NCBI RefSeq assembly: GCF_015712065.1
Contig: NZ_JACFYZ010000020.1
Span: 1-48,489 of the forward strand
DNA: 48,489 nucleotides
Source of the DNA: Ectopseudomonas chengduensis
GTDB lineage: Bacteria > Pseudomonadota > Gammaproteobacteria > Pseudomonadales > Pseudomonadaceae
Reading direction: 5' to 3'
This document shows positions 43,876 to 48,489 of the stretch, one piece after another. Position numbers and translations under genes: made by a program. A model generated the notes under the pieces. That model was not told the origin of the DNA, made no database searches, and saw nothing but the letters and a program-made list of their open reading frames with translations. Positions within the stretch are counted from its first letter, which is position 1. Each line of letters begins with the position of its first letter.

Positions 43876-44456
43876 TGACGAGATCGAGCCATTCCCGCTA
43901 TTGGGGTGTATGGGTCAAGCACCCGATTCTGAACGTTATGTCCATAGGGCCGCTTCCTTCCGCAGCTGAGGCCGGTGCGGCAATAGATCGGCTGTCGGCG
44001 CTTTACCCATCCGCGGTAGTCGAGCTAGGGCGCGCATATACGGGCTCAGTCGGTTCGGTACCGGGCGACACGATGGAAGAGAAGGTTGAGACAGCGCGGA
44101 GCCTGCTGGCTCTCGCATGCGGTGAGCTGGAGCCCTACAGCGCCGTAGAGGTCATTGAGGCATCGCCCCGCCCTGTAACTGCTGAGCACGCTGCTGTTGT
44201 GGCGGCCCGGCTCGGTTGCCCAGTTGCTGAAATCGTCACCTTTGAGTCCGGTGTCACAGCGCTTGGCCCGGACGAATGTGCAGGTCCCCGCTGGTTGGTA
44301 TTTCGCCTGCACCTCCAAACCTTCGACTTCAGCAAGGCCGAAACCAAAGCCATGTGGGTGCGCCGCCAGTTGGCTCAGACGGGTGGTGATCCAGCCAGCG
44401 TATCGGTCGTGGTGCTTCCATTGTCTTCACCCAACCAAGCGGAGAATCCAGCATGA
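43875..44456 (+). CDS. unknown element protein
   Basis: A 193-residue protein. ATG 43875 overlaps the tape measure stop (TGATG) with GGGAGG upstream, so it is translationally coupled. It starts MMTRSSHSRYWGVWVKHPIL, has no signal peptide or membrane helix and is mixed alpha/beta. I recognise no family. Coupling to the tape measure gene suggests a tail-related or helper-interaction role, but this is position only. Confidence 0.6.
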   Translation: MTRSSHSRYWGVWVKHPILNVMSIGPLPSAAEAGAAIDRLSALYPSAVVELGRAYTGSVGSVPGDTMEEKVETARSLLALACGELEPYSAVEVIEASPRPVTAEHAAVVAARLGCPVAEIVTFESGVTALGPDECAGPRWLVFRLHLQTFDFSKAETKAMWVRRQLAQTGGDPASVSVVVLPLSSPNQAENPA

Positions 44457-45136
44457 AAAACAACCGCCGCCCCTTTGCCGGGCCGTACTTTGACCCTACG
44501 GGCCTCGGCTTCGGCCTAGTACTGCGACACCATGATGGTGCCCCATGCCGCCAGCAACTGACCATCACCACCATCTGTTGGAACTGCACGGAGGATCGCG
44601 CCCTGTTCGTCAACGCTGCGGGCCTAGTGGTGCCATCCGAACATGACCGTTATGAGCTAGCCGAACTATTGCGCACGCGCACGGCTGAGCGTCAGTACGG
44701 CGCCGTAGTTGGCGACGGCCAGTTCGCGATGAAGCCCGCCGAGCGCAACGCCTTGGCCAGTTCGGGGCGGATCAAGCAGTGGGTGCTGTACCGCCTGGAA
44801 CAGCCCGCCCCCTATCTCGATGACGAAGCCGCATGGTCGCTTTGGCTGGAAACTGAGCTCGATGCTGAGCGCAAGGCGGCAGCCAAGAGCCAGCTCGCAG
44901 AGCAGGAGCTGCAGCGCTCGTTTCCCCAGCGTGGGGTGGAGCTGCCCCGGAGCGGCGTGGCCGGAACAAGTGAGGCCGACCAAGAGACCTGTGAGCATCA
45001 GTCAGTCGAGACGCGCCGTGCTGCACTGACTGCCGCTCGCGCCAAGTCGCTGGCCGAGGATGTGCGGATTGCTGCCTGGCTGCGCGGTGACGTGGGCGAC
45101 CCGCCCCTGTTGGCGTTGATGAAAGGGGCCGCCTAA
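44453..45136 (+). CDS. unknown element protein
   Basis: A 227-residue protein overlapping the previous gene by 4 nt (ATGA). The N-terminal half has CWNC (43-46) and beta-rich sequence. The C-terminal half is helical and charged (LETELDAERKAAAKSQLAEQ). It ends RGDVGDPPLLALMKGAA. No family recognised. It reads as part of the tape-measure operon. Confidence 0.6.
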   Translation: MKNNRRPFAGPYFDPTGLGFGLVLRHHDGAPCRQQLTITTICWNCTEDRALFVNAAGLVVPSEHDRYELAELLRTRTAERQYGAVVGDGQFAMKPAERNALASSGRIKQWVLYRLEQPAPYLDDEAAWSLWLETELDAERKAAAKSQLAEQELQRSFPQRGVELPRSGVAGTSEADQETCEHQSVETRRAALTAARAKSLAEDVRIAAWLRGDVGDPPLLALMKGAA

Positions 45137-45462
45137 TGCAATCCGCCCCAAGGCAATCCAATCCCGCAGGGTGCGGCACGCCACAGCCCTTCGAGGTCAT
45201 CCACCAGATTGGCTTTTCGGCTGCTTGCATACGGCGCTTGGAACGCTACCGGCGACGCCAGGTAGAGCGGGGCGCCCAAGTGCTGGTGCTGAGCTGGCCA
45301 GATGGAACCTGGTGTGTGCTGGCGTTGCATTTGCCGCCGCTTATCGCAGCAGCACTGACGACCGAGCAGATGGCCGATGCCTACACCGAAGCCCGGCAAA
45401 TGATCGCAGGCGGCTATCTGCCACTGCTGACCTTGCGCTTTGAACGTTACATGACCCACTAA
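45136..45462 (+). CDS. small unknown element protein
   Basis: A 108-residue protein whose ATG 45136 overlaps the upstream stop (TAATG). Basic middle (ACIRRLERYRRRQVERGAQV) and a hydrophobic beta-like stretch (LVLSWPDGTWCVLALHLPPL). Last gene of the operon before the hairpin at 45467. Function unknown. Confidence 0.55.
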   Translation: MQSAPRQSNPAGCGTPQPFEVIHQIGFSAACIRRLERYRRRQVERGAQVLVLSWPDGTWCVLALHLPPLIAAALTTEQMADAYTEARQMIAGGYLPLLTLRFERYMTH

Positions 45463-45466
45463 CGAA

Positions 45467-45495
45467 AACGCCCCCGGTTGCAGCCGAGGGGCGTT
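45467..45495 (+). terminator. hairpin closing the tape-measure operon
   Basis: Stem AACGCCCC/GGGGCGTT with an inner CGG/CCG pair. No T run follows, so termination may be weak. Confidence 0.5.
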
Positions 45496-45677
45496 GGAGG
45501 TGACGCGCTGTGTTTACTCAATCTATGCCCTGCCTGGGCATCGTGCAAGCGATGCTCGCTCTGTTGAACCTTGCGCAGCCCCAGCGGCCGCGCTACTCTG
45601 CGCCCGTCGCTGTCAATCCAGCGACCGGGTTTGGCGACCCGATCTACGAAAGGCGCACAGGCGCCACAAAGACCAAT

Positions 45678-45845
45678 GCGGGCGCTTTTTTTGTGCCCGC
45701 AATGTCGCTTTATGGTGGTCGTGCGCGGGAGACCTTCGGGTCTGCCGGGTTCCTTTCGTCCCGGTTCGCCAACCTGCGCACGGCTGCCACCCATAATCGT
45801 TTGGCGACGGTTCGTGGCAGCTCCTCAACGAAAGGAGCACTACCC
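45678..45845 (+). ncRNA. C4-like antisense RNA leader
   Basis: GCGGGC/GCCCGC hairpin (45678-45700), then a closing stem GTGCGC (45721-45726) with GCGCAC (45776-45781) that encloses two hairpins: AGACC-TTCG-GGTCT (45730-45743) and CCGGG/CCCGG (45745-45764). Downstream, GCTGCCAC (45783-45790) can pair with GTGGCAGC (45814-45821), and TTCGCCAA (45765-45772) with TTGGCGA (45801-45807). This three-way junction plus complementary downstream segments is the plan of phage C4/P4 immunity RNAs, which block expression of the following operon. A ribosome-binding site and the next gene follow at once. Confidence 0.6.
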
Positions 45846-46151
45846 ATGAAGCACCCGAACGCCCTCAATCCGTCCGCACTTCAGCAACACGCCGCCGCCC
45901 TGAAGGCCCGAGCCTTTTCCGCGCTGCACGCCGATTCGTCCCTGTCCGTTCGCCTTGCTCGCTACAACGCCGCCATGGCCAAGGCTCGCGAGTTGGAAGT
46001 CCAGGCCGAGCAGTGCAAGGCAACCAGCGATGCCGGCCAGGCTCTAGCTTGGTTGCAAGGTGGCCAGCGCGTTCGTGCAGCCAACTTGCGCGAGCACCTC
46101 GAGCACGTCCGCTCCCTGACTCTGGAAGCTCAGGAGGTGAGCCATGCGTAA
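45846..46151 (+). CDS. small alpha-helical element protein
   Basis: A 101-residue, Ala/Gln-rich, almost wholly helical protein (MKHPNALNPSALQQHAAALK). Start ATG 45846 has AAAGGAG 9 nt upstream and lies directly after the C4-like RNA, so it is the regulated first gene. A longer reading from 45510 would run through the RNA and is rejected. Overlaps the next gene by 8 nt. Function unknown. Confidence 0.6.
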   Translation: MKHPNALNPSALQQHAAALKARAFSALHADSSLSVRLARYNAAMAKARELEVQAEQCKATSDAGQALAWLQGGQRVRAANLREHLEHVRSLTLEAQEVSHA

Positions 46152-46386
46152 GCAGATGAACCCGCATGCCACTGAGCTGGCCAACGAACTCGAGATGAAG
46201 CTCGACACCGTGAAAGTGTTGGCTGAAATCACGTTGGACAATACGGCCCTTGCCGACTGTGCCGAAGGGGCATACCTGGATCGCAGCCACGCTGCAGCGC
46301 TGATGCAGGCACAGGTCTACCTGTCGCAATCGATCTTCAACGACTTCTGCAAGCTGATGGAGCTGGTGGAGGTGCCTCATGTGTGA
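46144..46386 (+). CDS. small element protein
   Basis: An 80-residue helical protein (MRKQMNPHATELANELEMKL; KVLAEITLDNTALADCAEGA). ATG 46144 overlaps the preceding gene, and its stop overlaps the next. No family recognised. Confidence 0.55.
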   Translation: MRKQMNPHATELANELEMKLDTVKVLAEITLDNTALADCAEGAYLDRSHAAALMQAQVYLSQSIFNDFCKLMELVEVPHV

Positions 46387-46651
46387 TCAACAGAGCCTCA
46401 CCATTGGCCTGGACCTCTGCAAGATTCGAGGCCAGCACCTGTTCCAAGTCAACGCCGGAGTACCGGCCAAGCTTGCATTGGAACATGCCAGCGACTTGCT
46501 GGAGGTTATCAACGGACTGTCTCAGACGGTCGCCATGGAACTGGCGCATGGTGGCGAAAGCTTCGCGGTCTATCACTTGAGCGAGATGGTCAAGGCGCTG
46601 GTTGATGCCGCTGCCGCTGGCCTACCTGACTCTGCAGGGGGTGACCAATGA
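46379..46651 (+). CDS. DUF3077-like small protein
   Basis: A 90-residue protein with the pattern LFQVNAGVPAKLALEHASDL (about 21-40), then SEMVKALVDAA, resembling the DUF3077 family common in Pseudomonas chromosomes and islands. Function unknown. It overlaps both neighbours by a few bases. Family assignment is by eye. Confidence 0.6.
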   Translation: MCDQQSLTIGLDLCKIRGQHLFQVNAGVPAKLALEHASDLLEVINGLSQTVAMELAHGGESFAVYHLSEMVKALVDAAAAGLPDSAGGDQ

Positions 46652-46884
46652 GCACGCTCCCATCAAAGACCGCTTTCTTTCGCCGAGGTGTAAAGGCCAG
46701 CGGCGATGTTCTGAGCTCAGCCGGTATCGGGCTGAAAGGCATTGGCCTAATGCTGGCCGAACGCGAATTGAGCACCTCAGAAGCGAACGCCCTTCACCAC
46801 GCAGTCATTGCCTTGGGTGTCATGGTGGAAGCTCAAGGTGGCACGTTGTTCGATAGCGCTGATGAGTTGGAGGGCAACGAATGA
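46648..46884 (+). CDS. small element protein
   Basis: A 78-residue protein (MSTLPSKTAFFRRGVKASGD), overlapping the DUF3077-like gene (ATGA) and the replication gene (ATGA). Weakly hydrophobic helices (AGIGLKGIGLMLAE; HHAVIALGVMVEAQ). No family recognised. Confidence 0.55.
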   Translation: MSTLPSKTAFFRRGVKASGDVLSSAGIGLKGIGLMLAERELSTSEANALHHAVIALGVMVEAQGGTLFDSADELEGNE

Positions 46885-48489
46885 CCGATGCCCGAGAACG
46901 CAAGAAGTACCCGACCTTTGCTGAGGTGAAGCGCGCCGCCCTGCAGGCTATCGACCGGGTGCTGTCGCACTGGTTGCCCGGTGGCAAGCGGGTGGACGGC
47001 GGCAAGGAATACACCGCACCCAACCCAACGCGGGCCGACAAGCGCGCTGGCTCGCTCAAGGTGAACTTGGCCAAGGGCACCTGGAGCGACTTCGCCACTG
47101 GCGACAAGGGCGGCGACCTGATCGACCTGGTGCACTACCTGGATGGCGGCAGCGAGGTGGATGCTTGCAACAAGCTGGCGGACTTCCTGGGCGTTACGCC
47201 CGGCACTGTCAGCGCCAGCACACCGGCCAGCAGCAAGCCCAAGGCGCCCGAGTGGGTGCCGGTGCTGCCGATTCCTGATGAAGCCATGCGCAAGGTGCTG
47301 CAGACGCACCGCCAGCACGGCAAGCCGTCGAAGGTGTGGATCTACCGTGCCGCCGATGGCCAACCGTTGATGGTGCTGTATCGCTTCGATCTGGGGCCGG
47401 ATGAAAGCGGCACACCGCGCAAGGTGTTCGCTCCACTGACTTGGTGCAAGCACTCGGGCAATGGCTCGCTGTCCTGGCGTTGGCAGGGGTTGCCCGAGCC
47501 GCGCCCGCTGCTGCGCCTCGATGAGCTGGCCACCCGAACAACTGACCCGGTGGCGCTGTGCGAAGGCGAAAAGGCGGCAGACGCTGCCGCTGAGGTGCTG
47601 CCTGGTTACGTTGCTACCTGCTGGCCCAACGGCACCAACTCTTGGCAGAAGGCCGACTTCGCCCCATTGGCCGGCCGCGATGTGCTGCTGTGGCCGGACA
47701 ACGACGCACCCGGCCTCGAGTGCATGGATGCCCTGGCCGAGCACCTGCGCCAGCTTGGCGCGGCCTCGGTGCGCTCGGTAGCGCTTGCGGTGTTCAGCCA
47801 GCGCCCTGGCCTCGATGGCGACCGGCCCACCTTCGCCCCTGGTGGCGAATGGGCCGAGGGCGACGACGCCGCCGATGCAGCGGCCAAGGGCTGGACGGCG
47901 GCGCACCTTGCCGAGTTGGAGCGTACCGGGGAGCTGTTCGCGTTGGCGCCGCCTGCTGAGCCAGCAGGCAAAGGGAAGCGCGGCACCAAGGCCAGCGCCA
48001 GCAGCAAGCCGGCCCACACCGAGAAGCCCGCACCGATGCCGGCCGGCTTTCGAGTCACAGCCGATGGCGTGTTCTATGCCGGCGACGATGGTGAGGCTCG
48101 GCCGGTGTGTTCTCGCCTGGAGATCCTGGCGCGCACCCGCGATGAGAAAGGCCAGAGCTGGGGCTTGCTGGTGGAGTTCGACGACCCGGACGGCGACAAG
48201 AAGCGGTTGAATATTCCGGCCCGCTCCATGGCGGGGGACTTCGGCAAGGAGGTAGTTGGCCCGCTGGTTGATATGGGCTTGCGCCTGGCTCCGGTACGCA
48301 CAGCTCGCAACTCCCGCAACGACCTGCAGAGTTACCTGCAGGGCTATGACAGTGCCGAGCGCGCCCGCCTGGTGACGCGCTTGGGTTGGCATGGCGACGC
48401 CTACCTGTTGCCGGATCGCCAGATAGGCCAGAGCATCGAGCACCTGCACTTCTACGAAGCCGGCGCCCAACTCCCGCCGATCAGCCAGG
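46881..48489 (+). CDS. TOPRIM/DUF927 replication protein, 3' end outside window
   Basis: At least 536 residues, open at the window end. The N-terminal primase-associated segment reads KGTWSDFATGDKGGDLIDLV (about 77-96). The TOPRIM domain has Glu in CEGEKAADAA (227-236) and the Asp pair in WPDNDAPG (271-278). A DUF927 domain follows from about residue 390 (GFRVTADGVFYAGD, then LARTRDEKGQSWGLL), probably with a helicase part beyond the edge. Such proteins start or drive replication of islands, plasmids and satellites. ATG 46881 overlaps the upstream stop. It shows the element carries its own replication. Confidence 0.88.
   Translation, partial: MTDARERKKYPTFAEVKRAALQAIDRVLSHWLPGGKRVDGGKEYTAPNPTRADKRAGSLKVNLAKGTWSDFATGDKGGDLIDLVHYLDGGSEVDACNKLADFLGVTPGTVSASTPASSKPKAPEWVPVLPIPDEAMRKVLQTHRQHGKPSKVWIYRAADGQPLMVLYRFDLGPDESGTPRKVFAPLTWCKHSGNGSLSWRWQGLPEPRPLLRLDELATRTTDPVALCEGEKAADAAAEVLPGYVATCWPNGTNSWQKADFAPLAGRDVLLWPDNDAPGLECMDALAEHLRQLGAASVRSVALAVFSQRPGLDGDRPTFAPGGEWAEGDDAADAAAKGWTAAHLAELERTGELFALAPPAEPAGKGKRGTKASASSKPAHTEKPAPMPAGFRVTADGVFYAGDDGEARPVCSRLEILARTRDEKGQSWGLLVEFDDPDGDKKRLNIPARSMAGDFGKEVVGPLVDMGLRLAPVRTARNSRNDLQSYLQGYDSAERARLVTRLGWHGDAYLLPDRQIGQSIEHLHFYEAGAQLPPISQ

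Larger units (their letters stand above)
36603..48489. mobile_element. tRNA-Arg integrated element, possible phage satellite (right end outside window)
   Basis: It begins at the tRNA 3' end (probable attL core within GATTCCAGCAGGGGACGCCA) and runs past the window end. Module order: tyrosine integrase, palindrome array, unknown gene, HTH protein, AlpA, G/GT tail chaperones, tape measure protein, three unknown genes, C4-like RNA, four small genes, TOPRIM/DUF927 replication protein. All genes read rightward with short overlaps. No capsid, terminase, portal, tail tube, baseplate or lysis gene is seen in 11.9 kb. A second copy of the tRNA end (attR) must lie beyond 48489. Confidence 0.8.

Noticed and set aside
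45510..45845. N-terminal extension of the 101-residue helical protein
   Set aside because: It would translate through the structured C4-like RNA; ATG 45846 has a proper ribosome-binding site.
1..48489. CRISPR arrays, rRNA genes, complete insertion sequences
   Set aside because: None seen: no regularly spaced repeats with spacers, no rRNA signature and no transposase.

Overview
The window looks like chromosomal DNA of a Pseudomonas of the P. mendocina/P. oleovorans type. This rests on high-GC coding, a complete alginate operon, metR/metE, Pseudomonas-style REP hairpins and a tRNA-Arg(CCT) used as an integration site. The genus call is firm; the species-group call is an impression, because no search could be run.

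Layout. 1-1950 is accessory DNA: a 22-bp tandem duplication, the remains of a type II toxin-antitoxin pair (both genes broken), two tiny membrane proteins and a zinc-ribbon protein. 2386-3066 is a PL7 alginate lyase without a signal peptide, followed by a 186-bp element bounded by inverted repeats. 3317-19058 (minus strand) is a twelve-gene alginate operon read algD-algA-alg8-alg44-algK-algE-algI-algJ-algF-algX-algL-algG. Every function of the P. aeruginosa operon is represented, but the order differs from PAO1 (D-8-44-K-E-G-X-L-I-J-F-A). The AlgG homologue lacks the DPHDR epimerase motif, and AlgK has no lipobox at the expected place. 19059-19862 is a long algD upstream region with two AT-flanked GGCGCC palindromes. 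19863-24765 is a tetR-MFP-RND efflux operon. 25068-28457 is the divergent metR/metE pair with a MetR box. 28659-31148 holds an alpha/beta hydrolase, a DUF6316-like protein and a DMT permease. 31145-36472 is an Lrp regulator, a fused indolepyruvate ferredoxin oxidoreductase and a Leu/Phe/Val dehydrogenase, together an amino/keto-acid catabolic block. 36548-36622 is tRNA-Arg(CCT).

From the tRNA 3' end to the window end lies an integrated mobile element: tyrosine integrase, a GTGTTC/GAACAC palindrome array, an unknown gene, a MerR/excisionase-type HTH protein, AlpA, a tail-assembly chaperone with an apparent programmed -1 frameshift (G/GT type), a 1184-aa tape measure protein, three unknown genes, a C4-like antisense RNA leader, four small overlapping genes and a truncated TOPRIM/DUF927 replication protein. 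No capsid, portal, terminase, tail tube or baseplate gene is visible in the 11.9 kb. A tape measure plus its two chaperones, set alone between integration and replication modules, suggests a phage satellite that may redirect a helper phage's tails. This and the divergent alginate cluster are the two most interesting systems here.

How the genes work together. AlgA and AlgD make GDP-mannuronate. Alg8 polymerises it under c-di-GMP control through Alg44. AlgK/AlgE and the periplasmic AlgX, AlgL and AlgG guide and export it. AlgI, AlgJ, AlgF and AlgX acetylate it, and the nearby PL7 lyase could degrade oligomers inside the cell. In the element, the integrase and small DNA-binding proteins control excision, the C4-like RNA probably gates the replication operon, and the tail genes are the apparent cargo or helper-interaction module.
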